64,000 nt of DNA from Psychromonas arctica DSM 14288. Lineage in GTDB: Bacteria > Pseudomonadota > Gammaproteobacteria > Enterobacterales > Psychromonadaceae. The translations under genes and the position numbers were made by a program. The notes below the pieces were generated by a model, which was given only the letters and a program-made list of their open reading frames with translations, was not told the origin of the DNA and did no database searches. Location of the stretch: positions 39,288 to 103,287 of the forward strand of contig NZ_AXWP01000027.1 of assembly GCF_000482725.1 (NCBI RefSeq), read 5' to 3'. This document shows positions 19,990 to 29,681 of the stretch, in pieces (position 1 is the first letter of the stretch; each line of letters begins with the position of its first letter).

Positions 19990-21204
19990 TTATCCTGAAA
20001 CCATATTATTAAGAGCCAAAATTGGCTGTAAAATGGCTGTAACAATAAACAAAACCACTCCCGCCATTGAGATAACGAGCGCAGGTTCAAATACCCCTAG
20101 TGCTAATGTTACTTGTGCCGAAAACTGTTTGTCTTGATTATCGGCAGATCGTTCCAACATATTACCTAATTCACCACTTCTTTCTCCACTGGCGATCATG
20201 TGTAACATCATCGGAGGAAACAACTTAGTACTATCTAATGCTCTCCCCAAACTTGTTCCTTCACGAACACGTTCAGCGGCTTCCTTCACTTTTAAGCGAA
20301 TATATTGATTGCTTAATACATCACCGGCAATACCCATTGCCTCTAACAATGGCACAGCACTGCTATTTAAAATACTTAATGTACGTGCAAATCGTGCTGT
20401 ATTTAATTCATTTGCGACTTTCCCTGCAACCGGAATACGTAATAAAAACCGGTCGAAGCGTAATTGGTTATTCGCTTTTCGCAAATGATGTTTAAACAAC
20501 AACAAAGCAATAATACAGAAGCCTACAAAGTACAAACCATAGGCGCTTACTGCATCACTAGCCGCAATCAAAAAAAGTGTCGACCCAGGTAAATCTGCTC
20601 CCATATGCTGAAATTGTCCAACCACTTGCGGTACTACTGACGTTAATAGAATAGCAACAACAGAGATAGCCACTAAGGTTAATACGAGCGGATAAATCAG
20701 CGCTTGCATCATCTTACTTTTCATTTCTTGTCGTTGTTCGGCGTAATCAGCGAGCCTATCTAGTACTTTTTCTAGATGTCCTGATTTTTCTCCCGCCGCG
20801 ACCATCGCGCAAAATAGATCATCAAAAATCATAGGGTAATTGCGCATACTATCTGCGAGTGTATGACCTTCAATTACTCCACCACGTACCGACGCTAGCA
20901 TGCTTTTAATTTTAGGCTTATCACATTGCTCCGCTACTGCTTGCAATGACTCTTCAAGGGGAATGGAAGAAGCAACTAAGGTAGATAGCTGACGAGTGAT
21001 CAAAGCTAAATCAGCAGTTTTTATTTTACTTTGAATAAAAGCCTTACCAACCCTTTTACGTTTTGAGGCTATTGCTTCAACTTCTAAGGGCATCAAGCCT
21101 ACATTACGCAATTGTTGACGCAACATTCGAGCAGAGTCTGCCTCTTGTGTTCCTTGAGTTTGTTTGCCTTTTGCGTCTAACGCTTTATAGGAAAAAGTAG
21201 CCAC
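19990..21204 (-). CDS. gspF: Type II secretion inner-membrane platform protein GspF
   Basis: A 404-residue polytopic protein with two repeated T2SSF domains (about 70-195 and 270-395), each followed by hydrophobic helices. It is the membrane core that couples GspE to pseudopilus assembly. It starts with GTG at 21204, one base after the gspE stop. Confidence 0.96.
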   Translation of the reverse strand: MATFSYKALDAKGKQTQGTQEADSARMLRQQLRNVGLMPLEVEAIASKRKRVGKAFIQSKIKTADLALITRQLSTLVASSIPLEESLQAVAEQCDKPKIKSMLASVRGGVIEGHTLADSMRNYPMIFDDLFCAMVAAGEKSGHLEKVLDRLADYAEQRQEMKSKMMQALIYPLVLTLVAISVVAILLTSVVPQVVGQFQHMGADLPGSTLFLIAASDAVSAYGLYFVGFCIIALLLFKHHLRKANNQLRFDRFLLRIPVAGKVANELNTARFARTLSILNSSAVPLLEAMGIAGDVLSNQYIRLKVKEAAERVREGTSLGRALDSTKLFPPMMLHMIASGERSGELGNMLERSADNQDKQFSAQVTLALGVFEPALVISMAGVVLFIVTAILQPILALNNMVSG

Positions 21205-21205
21205 A

Positions 21206-22726
21206 CTAATCCTCTCTTGTCACACGTAAAATTTCTTCTAACGTCGTTTGACCTTGTAATACTTTCTTAATTCCGTCATCTCGAATGCTCGCAGAGGTTT
21301 TACGAATTTCTCGTTCCACAGCTTGCTCACCAGCCCCGGTATGAATTAATTCACGCACCACCTCATTAACGACTAACAGTTCATGGATCCCGGTACGCCC
21401 TCGATATCCAGTATGGTTACATTGACGACAACCATCAGGGCGATAAATAGTGGCCTCTTCAAGCTCAGTAATACCTAATATTTCTTTTTCTGAAGGACTT
21501 GCTGAATGCGGAGCTTTACATTGTGGGCATAAACGGCGCACTAACCGCTGCGCTAGTACACCTAAAATACTAGAAGATAAAAGAAAGGGTTCAACGCCCA
21601 TATCACGTAAACGGGTCACCGCACCTACTGCAGAATTGGTGTGTAATGTAGATAATACTAAATGCCCAGTTAAACTCGCTTGTACTGCGATTTCAGCAGT
21701 TTCAAGGTCTCGAATTTCACCAATCATCACAACATCAGGATCTTGACGTAAAATAGCACGTAAACCACGAGCAAATGTCATATCAACCTTGGTATTTACT
21801 TGAGTTTGACCAATACCATCGATGGCATACTCAATAGGATCTTCGACTGTGAGGATATTTCTATCTCTAGAATTGATCTCCAATAGGCTAGCATAAAGCG
21901 TAGTACTTTTACCCGAGCCAGTGGGCCCGGTCACTAATACGATACCATGTGGTTTATGGATAAGATTTTGTAATAATACGTGATTTTCTTTGGTCATGCC
22001 TAATGTAGAAAGCTCTAGCTTAACTGCATTTTTATCTAATAAACGTAGTACAACACGCTCTCCATGACTTGCAGGCATAGTTGATACACGTACATCTACT
22101 GCGCGACCGCCAATACGTAATGAAATACGACCATCCTGTGGAATGCGCTTTTCAGCGATATCCAGTTTTGCCATCACTTTAATACGTGACACTAACAGTG
22201 CTGCTAATTTACGATGTGGTTTTAATATTTCTCTTAATACACCATCAATACGGAAACGAATAATTAATGTTTGTTCAAAGGTTTCAATATGAATATCAGA
22301 CGCTTCTTCTTTAATCGCCTCACCTAACATCGCATTAATTAATTTAATAATCGGAGCATCATCTTCAGCTTCTAATAAATCATCGTTAGCTGGCAGCTCT
22401 TCGGCCAAAGTAAAGAAATCGTCAGCGCCTAAATCTTCCATCAATTGTTGCGTTTCTAAGGAAGATGATTGGTAAGCGCGAGCCACTAACTTATCAAACT
22501 CATCACTCTCTACTTGTTTAATCGTAAAAGCCTGACCAATAACACGGCGTACTTCTATCAATAGCTCAACATTCGGCGTTTTTTTAAAGCACAACTCACT
22601 CTGTTGTCCATTGTGCTGCATGACTAATTCATGCTTTTTGGAAAAAGCAAAAGGCAACTGTCCTGAAGGAGTAAACTCGACTACTTCAGCCTCGTCAATC
22701 GCGTCGATATCGCTTAAATTACTCAT
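21206..22726 (-). CDS. gspE: Type II secretion ATPase GspE
   Basis: A 506-residue hexameric ATPase that powers pseudopilus assembly. Walker [10 protein letters not shown] is at 267-275. The Asp/His boxes follow, and a four-cysteine zinc site is formed by C400, C403, C433 and C436. The N-terminal domain, which binds GspL, occupies about the first 110 residues. The start overlaps the gspD end by 8 bases. Confidence 0.97.
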   Translation of the reverse strand: MSNLSDIDAIDEAEVVEFTPSGQLPFAFSKKHELVMQHNGQQSELCFKKTPNVELLIEVRRVIGQAFTIKQVESDEFDKLVARAYQSSSLETQQLMEDLGADDFFTLAEELPANDDLLEAEDDAPIIKLINAMLGEAIKEEASDIHIETFEQTLIIRFRIDGVLREILKPHRKLAALLVSRIKVMAKLDIAEKRIPQDGRISLRIGGRAVDVRVSTMPASHGERVVLRLLDKNAVKLELSTLGMTKENHVLLQNLIHKPHGIVLVTGPTGSGKSTTLYASLLEINSRDRNILTVEDPIEYAIDGIGQTQVNTKVDMTFARGLRAILRQDPDVVMIGEIRDLETAEIAVQASLTGHLVLSTLHTNSAVGAVTRLRDMGVEPFLLSSSILGVLAQRLVRRLCPQCKAPHSASPSEKEILGITELEEATIYRPDGCRQCNHTGYRGRTGIHELLVVNEVVRELIHTGAGEQAVEREIRKTSASIRDDGIKKVLQGQTTLEEILRVTRED

Positions 22727-24740
22727 TCACTTGACCTGTCTCTTCTTTGTTTTGTGCCGCCTCTTGCTTCGCTTTATTATATTCTTGATTTTTACGGAAC
22801 ATGTTAGGGTCTATTTCAACAGGTTGTCCCCATTCAGGTAATACTGGCACATTACTATTTGGCATCAATTCAATGCCATCTTCAGTTTGACCTAATTGTA
22901 TTTGACGAATTAAACCGTATTTACGTTGGCTCAATTCCATCATAGTTTGATCATCTCTAATAATGGTTGCACGTAAGAAAATCATTAAATTACGTTTTTC
23001 AGTACTACTTTTAGTCGATCGAAAAAGCTGCCCTAAATAAGGGATATCACCTAATAACGGCACTTTATCAACAGTTTCATTCACTGTTTCATCAATTAAT
23101 CCACCAATAACAATGGTCTCACCTGACTTAGCTAACACAGTAGTTTTTACTGCACGAGTAGCAAAAATAACATCTACCGAGGTTTTTCCTTTAATGTTTG
23201 AGACTTCTTGCTCAATCACCATTTGCACTGAGTCACCTTCATTAATTTGCGGAGTGACCTTCAGTTTTATACCGACTTCTCTACGCTCAATGGTTTGAAA
23301 AGGATTATCATTCGATGAACTAGATGTAGAGCCTGTCAATACAGGCACTTCATCACCCACAATAAAGCTAGCTTCTTGATTATCAAGCGTAGTCAAACTA
23401 GGTGTAGCAAGAATATTAGACCCTGTTGTCGTACTTAGTGCCTGTAATATTACTCCCCAATCACTACCCACATAACCAGCCACACCACCAGCAATTGATG
23501 CTAGCGATGAAGCGAGGTCTTCATAATCGTCTTCATCATTGTTAATCGCATAAACGCCAGTTGCAAGCTCGCTCGCGGTTATGCCATTATCATTAAACTG
23601 CGTTCCAGCACCTGCCGTAGAAGCCCATTGCACACTTAAGTTGATACCATTCCCTTCCGATACCTCTACCACAATTGCTTCTACTAATACTTGTGCTCGA
23701 CGAATATCTAGCTGACGAATAATACTACTCAATGATGACATCAAGGCTGGCTGCGCTGAAATCACAATGGCATTCGTCCCTTCATGCGCTTGAATATTTA
23801 AAGAAGACATGTTTTTAGAGGAGCCAGACTGACCACCAGACGCATCTTCAATGCCTTTACTAACTCCTGTTAACACATCGACGACTTCTTTTGCATTGGC
23901 ATATTTAAGGTAAAATACACGGGTATTACCATTATTCTTTAATTCGTTATCGAGTGACCTCACTAATTTAATAACACGGGCACGTGTTTTAGGTTCACCA
24001 CTAACAATCACTGAATTAGTACGCTCATCAGCAACTAAACGTGGTTTAAGTACACTACTCGTACTATTTTTTGAGGTTTTTGGTGTTTGCTGAATAGAAT
24101 TGATCATATTGACCATTTCTAGCGCACTTGCATACTCTAGTTTAACGATATCAACTTCTTGGTCACCGGCTTTATCAACGCGCTGGATAATTTTCACTAA
24201 ACGATTAACCACCGAAGCACGGCCAGTGATCATAATAACGTTAGAAGGATCATAATGAACCACGTTACCACCACCCGCACTATCGTTTAACTGACGTAAT
24301 AGCGGCGCAAGTTCACGCACCGAGACATTAATAACAGGCACCACTCGAGTGACCATTTCATCACCTTTAAAGCGACTTCCATCATCCACGACTGGAATTG
24401 CGGCTACTTTAGCATCTTTTGCTTTAATGACTTTAAGGACCCCATTATCCATTTCAACAACAGCAAATCCGTATACTTCCAAAACATTTAAAAAGAATTG
24501 ATAATATTGTTGTTCATTTAGTAAGTCATAGCTGCGAACATTGATTTTTCCACGCACAGCTGGGTCTAGAATAATCGTTTTTTGTAGGTTCTTACCGACA
24601 ATATTAATGAACTCATTCAGATCCGCATTTTTAAAGCTCGCTGAATATTCAGCAGCTTGTACCAAAGTGGCCTGTGAAAACAAAACAAAAATACTGGCTC
24701 CGATCAATCCAACCAATTTTTTCTTTATCCCTAAAATCAT
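22719..24740 (-). CDS. gspD: Type II secretion outer-membrane secretin GspD
   Basis: A 673-residue secretin that forms the outer-membrane channel. It has a signal peptide to about residue 29 (ending VQAA), an N0 domain and N1-N3 repeats (about 30-330), and the secretin barrel with [16 protein letters not shown] near 590. The C-terminal S-domain, Gln/Lys-rich, would bind a pilotin; no pilotin gene is in the window. Confidence 0.97.
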   Translation of the reverse strand: MILGIKKKLVGLIGASIFVLFSQATLVQAAEYSASFKNADLNEFINIVGKNLQKTIILDPAVRGKINVRSYDLLNEQQYYQFFLNVLEVYGFAVVEMDNGVLKVIKAKDAKVAAIPVVDDGSRFKGDEMVTRVVPVINVSVRELAPLLRQLNDSAGGGNVVHYDPSNVIMITGRASVVNRLVKIIQRVDKAGDQEVDIVKLEYASALEMVNMINSIQQTPKTSKNSTSSVLKPRLVADERTNSVIVSGEPKTRARVIKLVRSLDNELKNNGNTRVFYLKYANAKEVVDVLTGVSKGIEDASGGQSGSSKNMSSLNIQAHEGTNAIVISAQPALMSSLSSIIRQLDIRRAQVLVEAIVVEVSEGNGINLSVQWASTAGAGTQFNDNGITASELATGVYAINNDEDDYEDLASSLASIAGGVAGYVGSDWGVILQALSTTTGSNILATPSLTTLDNQEASFIVGDEVPVLTGSTSSSSNDNPFQTIERREVGIKLKVTPQINEGDSVQMVIEQEVSNIKGKTSVDVIFATRAVKTTVLAKSGETIVIGGLIDETVNETVDKVPLLGDIPYLGQLFRSTKSSTEKRNLMIFLRATIIRDDQTMMELSQRKYGLIRQIQLGQTEDGIELMPNSNVPVLPEWGQPVEIDPNMFRKNQEYNKAKQEAAQNKEETGQVNE

Positions 24741-24791
24741 TACAACAACCTCATTGTTTACTTGTTTCAGCAGCTTAAACTTATTTTTATA

Positions 24792-25640
24792 CTACGGAAT
24801 ACTAAAAAATAACTCGTTTAACTCACCATCGCGGTCAACGGTTAAGCTCATTTCTGTCATGGTGGGGAATTCTTTCATTAGCCCCATCGCTTGGCTGATA
24901 TCGGTTAAATCAATACCGTTTAGTTCTACTGCTAAATCACCTTCTTGTAATCCTGCTTCTTCAAATAAACTAGGATCTTTACCAGGGCTCACACGATACC
25001 CTTGGATCTGATTGCCTTCTCTAACGGGGGAGATCCTAATATAATCGAGCAGCTTGCTAGGGTTTTTCAACAATGCCTTCCTATCAAGTGCAATTTCAGT
25101 TCTTTTACTTGATCTAGTTTGACCTTTTGCAGATATTTGACCATTTTCAATTCTGGCCATTCTTTTATTGGCTTGTTCTAGACCATCTAATATTAACGTT
25201 TGTTCCTCACCACCTACCGAAATAATAATTCGATCACTATATATTTGGCTCACACTTGCATCAGTCCCTTCAATCTCAGAATCAATAAAATAACTATCCT
25301 GGACATTTTTATATTCAATGATAACACTTGAAAGCTCAGGATCTGAAGCCGCAACAATGCCTACTAAAGTCAGTTTTAAGCGCGTTTTAGGCGCATCTGT
25401 TTGAGTAGATTGGACAGGCTGCTTACGTTGCCCTTGAAATTCTCCGAATAAATGCTGCTGCTGAATTTTTTGAGAGTTTAATGCTACCGCTTTTGTCTTT
25501 GGGTCAATGGAAGGAGGAGTCCACTCATATGTGCTGTCTTTTATGGGATAAACAGCCCAAGTAAATAACGCTATCTGATAGGCGATTAAAGCACAGATAA
25601 CTGCCAATATTATTTTCGGTAGTAGGGATATTATCGCCAC
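24792..25640 (-). CDS. gspC: Type II secretion protein GspC
   Basis: A 282-residue inner-membrane protein that connects the platform to the secretin. It has one transmembrane helix (about 9-30), a homology-region domain that contacts GspD N0 (about 80-155), and a C-terminal PDZ domain (about 190-282). The start is GTG at 25640 with AGGA upstream. It is the first gene of the gspC-N operon. The prepilin peptidase GspO is not in this window. Confidence 0.93.
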   Translation of the reverse strand: MAIISLLPKIILAVICALIAYQIALFTWAVYPIKDSTYEWTPPSIDPKTKAVALNSQKIQQQHLFGEFQGQRKQPVQSTQTDAPKTRLKLTLVGIVAASDPELSSVIIEYKNVQDSYFIDSEIEGTDASVSQIYSDRIIISVGGEEQTLILDGLEQANKRMARIENGQISAKGQTRSSKRTEIALDRKALLKNPSKLLDYIRISPVREGNQIQGYRVSPGKDPSLFEEAGLQEGDLAVELNGIDLTDISQAMGLMKEFPTMTEMSLTVDRDGELNELFFSIP

Positions 25641-25937
25641 TCTTTACATCCTATTTATTTACACTGAATATTAACCATTCTTATTTACCATACTAATGCC
25701 AACGCCAATCTTTATAAATCAACATAACTAGGTAAGCTCAAATAATGAGATCTATCCTGGAACTTTATGCTTTAGTTGGCGATAGAATAGCCCTTTGAAT
25801 ATAGCATTATCACACAACTATGCCTTGATTTATCAAATTTTGCCCCAATTTAATTACCTTAATAATTCATTATTTTCTTTTAACTTAATAACAAAGTTGA
25901 TTTTTGCTAAACTAAAATCCGCTTTTGAGTGAAAAAT

Positions 25938-26342
25938 ATGAAAGAAACAACGGTACGATTAGACAAATGGTTGTGGGCTGCGAGATTCTATAAAACCCGC
26001 AGCTTAGCTCGTGAAATGGTGCAAGGTGGTAAAGTCCATTATAACGGCCAACGCTGTAAAGCGAGCAAAAATGTAGAGTTAGGGGCATTATTGTCAATTC
26101 GACAGGGTGAGCTTTTATTTGAAGTCTGCATTGAAGCCCTTTCAGAACAGCGTCGCGGTGCGCCAATTGCGCAAACGCTTTATAAAGAAACAGAAAAAAG
26201 TATCGCTAAGCGAGAACAATACCAAGTTTTACGTAAACTCAGTTTACAAAATGCACCACATCCAGACCGTAAGCCCAATAAAAAAGAACGCCGTGAATTA
26301 ATACACGCAAAAACACAACGTAACACAGCGAATTTTGATTAA
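25938..26342 (+). CDS. hslR: Heat shock ribosome-associated protein HslR (Hsp15)
   Basis: A 134-residue S4-domain RNA-binding protein that, in E. coli, recycles stalled 50S subunits carrying nascent chains. The S4 domain begins RLDKWLWAARFYKTRSLA, almost identical to E. coli, and the C-terminal MPHPDR-like segment (NAPHPDRKPNKKERRE) is conserved. I prefer the ATG at 25938 over a GTG nine bases earlier because GAGTGA is better spaced. It lies 29 bases before hslO, as in E. coli, and is divergent from gspC. Confidence 0.96.
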   Translation: MKETTVRLDKWLWAARFYKTRSLAREMVQGGKVHYNGQRCKASKNVELGALLSIRQGELLFEVCIEALSEQRRGAPIAQTLYKETEKSIAKREQYQVLRKLSLQNAPHPDRKPNKKERRELIHAKTQRNTANFD

Positions 26343-26371
26343 TCGTTGCAGAATAAATATTGAGAGAAACT

Positions 26372-27232
26372 ATGACAGACCAACTACAACGCTTCCTATT
26401 TGATGATTTTGAAATTCGCGGCGAAATTGCACAAGCACACACAGCTTTTCAACAATGCATCAATAACCATGACTATCCCGTTGAAATAGCTAATACCATC
26501 GGTGAATTGTTAATTGCCACCAGTTTATTAACGGCAACGTTAAAATTTGAGGGAAAAATCACCGTTCAAATACAGGGTGATGGTCCACTGAGCATGGCTG
26601 TCATTAATGCAAATCAAGATTTAGAAGTGCGTGGTACGGCGCGTTATCAAGGCGATACCACTGGTTTATCTTTTTTACAGTTAATTGGAAAAGGCAACCT
26701 GATGATAACTATCACACCAGAGAACGGTGAACGATATCAAGGTATAGTGGCATTAGAAAAAGATAGTTTAGCGGCGTGTTTAGAAGATTATTTTGTACAG
26801 TCAGAGCAATTAGCGACTAAAATTAGTTTATTTGCCGATAGTCAAGCAACACCAGCACAAGCAGCGGGATTATTAGTACAAACGTTACCTGCACACAGCG
26901 ATACGCATGAAGAAGATTTTGCGCATGTTTGTGCATTAGCCGGCACCATTAAAGCAGAAGAAATTTTTACCTTAAGTAATGAAGAACTATTATTCCGTTT
27001 GTATCATCAAGAACAAGTACGTTTATTTGAGCTACAACCCATTAGCTTTAAGTGTGGCTGCTCTCAAGAACGCTGTTTATCGTCTTTAGCATCTCTTCAA
27101 GAATCTGAAATAAAAGAAATTTTAGAAGAACAAGAGAGTATTGATATGCGTTGTGAATATTGCGCAACCACTTATTCATTTAAGGAAAAAGATCTACAGA
27201 TTTTATTCACTTCTACGGATCAAAAACACTAA
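26372..27232 (+). CDS. hslO: Redox-regulated chaperone Hsp33 (HslO)
   Basis: A 286-residue holdase activated by oxidation. The C-terminal zinc-binding redox switch is intact: CGC in FKCGCSQERC and CEYC about 30 residues later, the CxC-CxxC pattern of Hsp33. The ATG at 26372 has GAGAGA upstream; a TTG 12 bases earlier is less likely. It is co-oriented with hslR and followed by a strong terminator. Confidence 0.97.
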   Translation: MTDQLQRFLFDDFEIRGEIAQAHTAFQQCINNHDYPVEIANTIGELLIATSLLTATLKFEGKITVQIQGDGPLSMAVINANQDLEVRGTARYQGDTTGLSFLQLIGKGNLMITITPENGERYQGIVALEKDSLAACLEDYFVQSEQLATKISLFADSQATPAQAAGLLVQTLPAHSDTHEEDFAHVCALAGTIKAEEIFTLSNEELLFRLYHQEQVRLFELQPISFKCGCSQERCLSSLASLQESEIKEILEEQESIDMRCEYCATTYSFKEKDLQILFTSTDQKH

Positions 27233-27264
27233 TTTGATCAACTATTGTTGTCACATCACGAAGT

Positions 27265-27296
27265 AGCCATAATAATTTTTATTGTGGCTTTTTTTT
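27265..27296 (+). terminator. Terminator of hslR-hslO
   Basis: An 11-base stem (AGCCATAATAA with TTATTGTGGCT, one G-U pair) around a short loop, followed by a run of eight T residues. Confidence 0.92.
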
Positions 27297-27406
27297 AATC
27301 GATTATTTGAGCCTGCTCCCACAAAAATAACTTCAATTCCCCTACCCTACACACTCTTGTTTTCATTTCTTTTACAATAAAATTACACGTCATAATGGAG
27401 CTAACT

Positions 27407-29026
27407 ATGACCCAAATAGCACTATCGACCAAACAGTTACAACAGTACGGTATTACCGATGTTTCAGAAGTTCTTTATAACCCTAGTTATGAAACCTTGT
27501 TTACAGAAGAAACTGCAGACTCATTAAGTGGTTATGAAAAAGGTACGATTACTAATAATGGCACTGTTGCAGTTGATACAGGCATCTTTACTGGTCGTTC
27601 ACCGAAAGATAAATATATAGTAAAAGATGATACAACTCGCGATACCGTTTGGTGGAGTGATCAGGGTAAAAATGACAACAAAGCAATTGATCAAGATACT
27701 TGGGCACACCTAAAAGGCCTTGTATCAAAACAACTCTCTAGTAAGCGCTTGTTCGTTGTTGATGCCTATTGTGGTGCTAATGCCAACTCTCGTTTAAAAG
27801 TACGTTTTATAATGGAAGTTGCATGGCAGGCACACTTTGTAACGAACATGTTTATTCGCCCAACTGCTGAAGAACTAATTGATTTTGAACCCGATTTTGT
27901 TGTAATGAACGGCTCTAAAACAACTAATCCCGATTGGGAAAAAAATGGCCTCAACTCAGAAAACTTTGTTGCCTTTAATCTAACAGAAAAAATACAAGTA
28001 ATTGGTGGCACTTGGTATGGCGGAGAGATGAAAAAAGGTTTGTTCTCTGTGATGAACTATTTATTACCGCTGAATGGTATGGCGTCAATGCATTGCTCTG
28101 CAAATATAGGCAAAGCTGGCGATACGGCAATTTTCTTTGGTTTGTCAGGAACAGGGAAAACAACACTTTCAACAGATCCTAAACGTGCATTAATCGGTGA
28201 TGATGAGCATGGCTGGGATGATGATGGTGTATTTAATTTTGAAGGTGGTTGTTACGCGAAAACTATTCGATTAAGTGCCGAAGCTGAACCTGATATTTAT
28301 GGTGCAATTCGACGTAATGCTTTACTAGAAAATGTGATGATTAATGAGCAAGGTGAAGTTGATTATGACGATGCAAGTAAAACTGAAAATGGACGTGTTT
28401 CATATCCGATAGATCATATCGTAAACATAGTAAAACCAATTTCTAAAGGTGGACACGCGCAAAAAGTAATCTTTTTATCAGCAGATGCATTTGGGGTTTT
28501 ACCACCGGTTTCTAAATTGACTAAAGCACAAACTCAATATCACTTCTTATCTGGTTTCACTGCCAAGTTAGCTGGTACTGAACGTGGTATCACAGAGCCG
28601 ACTCCTACATTTTCTGCTTGTTTTGGCGCAGCATTCTTGAGCTTACATCCAACTCAATACGCACAACAATTAGTAAAACGAATGGAAGCATGTGGTGCAG
28701 AAGCGTACTTAGTAAATACGGGTTGGAATGGTTCTGGTAAACGTATTTCAATTAAAGATACACGCGGGATTATTGATGCGATTCTAGATGGATCAATTGA
28801 ACATGCTGAAACTAAAACGATTCCACTATTTAACTTAGAAGTACCGACTGCATTACCTAATGTAGACAGCAATATTTTAGACCCTAGAGATACTTATAGC
28901 GATGCATCGGAATGGAATGAGAAAGCTGAAAAACTAGCACATCTATTCATTGATAACTTTGCACGTTATACGGACAAGGAAGAAGGTAAGGTATTATTAT
29001 CTGCCGGCCCTACGCTTGATAAATAA
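27407..29026 (+). CDS. pckA: ATP-dependent phosphoenolpyruvate carboxykinase PckA
   Basis: Converts oxaloacetate and ATP to phosphoenolpyruvate in gluconeogenesis, matching growth on C2 compounds such as those from ethanolamine. It has 539 residues, close to the E. coli length. The nucleotide-binding loop is [11 protein letters not shown] near residue 245, and the kinase-2 motif [10 protein letters not shown] follows. I start at 27407, where GGAG is eight bases upstream; the ATG at 27395 lacks a ribosome site. Confidence 0.98.
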   Translation: MTQIALSTKQLQQYGITDVSEVLYNPSYETLFTEETADSLSGYEKGTITNNGTVAVDTGIFTGRSPKDKYIVKDDTTRDTVWWSDQGKNDNKAIDQDTWAHLKGLVSKQLSSKRLFVVDAYCGANANSRLKVRFIMEVAWQAHFVTNMFIRPTAEELIDFEPDFVVMNGSKTTNPDWEKNGLNSENFVAFNLTEKIQVIGGTWYGGEMKKGLFSVMNYLLPLNGMASMHCSANIGKAGDTAIFFGLSGTGKTTLSTDPKRALIGDDEHGWDDDGVFNFEGGCYAKTIRLSAEAEPDIYGAIRRNALLENVMINEQGEVDYDDASKTENGRVSYPIDHIVNIVKPISKGGHAQKVIFLSADAFGVLPPVSKLTKAQTQYHFLSGFTAKLAGTERGITEPTPTFSACFGAAFLSLHPTQYAQQLVKRMEACGAEAYLVNTGWNGSGKRISIKDTRGIIDAILDGSIEHAETKTIPLFNLEVPTALPNVDSNILDPRDTYSDASEWNEKAEKLAHLFIDNFARYTDKEEGKVLLSAGPTLDK

Positions 29027-29051
29027 CTGTTAAATTAAGAAGTAACGGTTA

Positions 29052-29096
29052 AATTAAAACTTAAAACTTAAAACTTAAAACTTAAAACTTAAAACT
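29052..29096 (+). repeat. Heptamer tandem repeat after pckA
   Basis: About six copies of the 7-mer TTAAAAC in direct succession, immediately before the pckA terminator. It is probably a slippage-prone simple repeat of no coding value. Confidence 0.9.
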
Positions 29097-29131
29097 AACA
29101 TTAATTAATAACTGATTAATGTTAGTTTTTT
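29093..29131 (+). terminator. Terminator of pckA
   Basis: Perfect 13-base arms (AACTAACATTAAT at 29093-29105 and its complement at 29115-29127) followed by a T run. On the minus strand a shorter T run follows, so it may also serve the convergent scs genes. Confidence 0.93.
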
Positions 29132-29167
29132 ATTATTTGAATCTAAGAAAGGCTGAATTTGAAAGGC

Positions 29168-29680
29168 TTAACTTAATAACATTCTCGCCCACATGCCAAA
29201 GGGGCTAGTAAACCCGGTTGTCACAGAAGTAATTTGCCCCTTATCTATCACCATCAAGGTTGGCGTCAAACTAATCCCCCATGCGCGTCCAATTAATCCT
29301 GTAGCGTCATTAAGCACAGTAAAGTCATAATCTTTTGCACTCATGTATTGCTGAATACGCATATCGTCGCCTGAGTTTAATGCAACGGTAACAACTTGCA
29401 TATTGCCACTCACAAAATCAACTGAAGGTGAAACAGTGCTACAAACACTACACCAAGTTGCCCAGAAATAAACCAATACTGGCTTGTCTTGACTCATCGC
29501 TATTAAGTCGACTTGTTTTCCTTGGATACTCATTGCAACTAACTCAGGTGCTTTTCCTGAAACAATTGACTGAGCTCGCCAGAAGTCAGCTCCCCAACCC
29601 ACAGCGAGTATAAAAAGCCCATACATTGTCACGGTTTTAAGTCGTGACAACCATGTCCTTTTGAGCTTCTTCTCTGTCAC
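29168..29680 (-). CDS. Membrane-anchored thioredoxin-like protein, ScsD/TlpA type
   Basis: A 170-residue periplasmic thioredoxin-fold protein with an N-terminal anchor (about 19-34) and the active site WCSVC. A cis-Pro loop (SLTPTLMV) is present. I start at GTG 29680, which follows a GGGCAGTAGG stretch and sits directly after the scsB-like stop; an upstream start would overlap that gene by 38 bases. It probably receives electrons from the DsbD-like protein encoded just upstream. Related proteins are called ScsD (suppressor of copper sensitivity). Confidence 0.85.
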   Translation of the reverse strand: MTEKKLKRTWLSRLKTVTMYGLFILAVGWGADFWRAQSIVSGKAPELVAMSIQGKQVDLIAMSQDKPVLVYFWATWCSVCSTVSPSVDFVSGNMQVVTVALNSGDDMRIQQYMSAKDYDFTVLNDATGLIGRAWGISLTPTLMVIDKGQITSVTTGFTSPFGMWARMLLS

Positions 29681-29681
29681 C

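Noticed and set aside
29052..29096. TTAAAAC repeat as phase-variation signal
   Set aside because: It lies after the pckA stop and before its terminator, so changes in copy number would not alter a promoter or reading frame.
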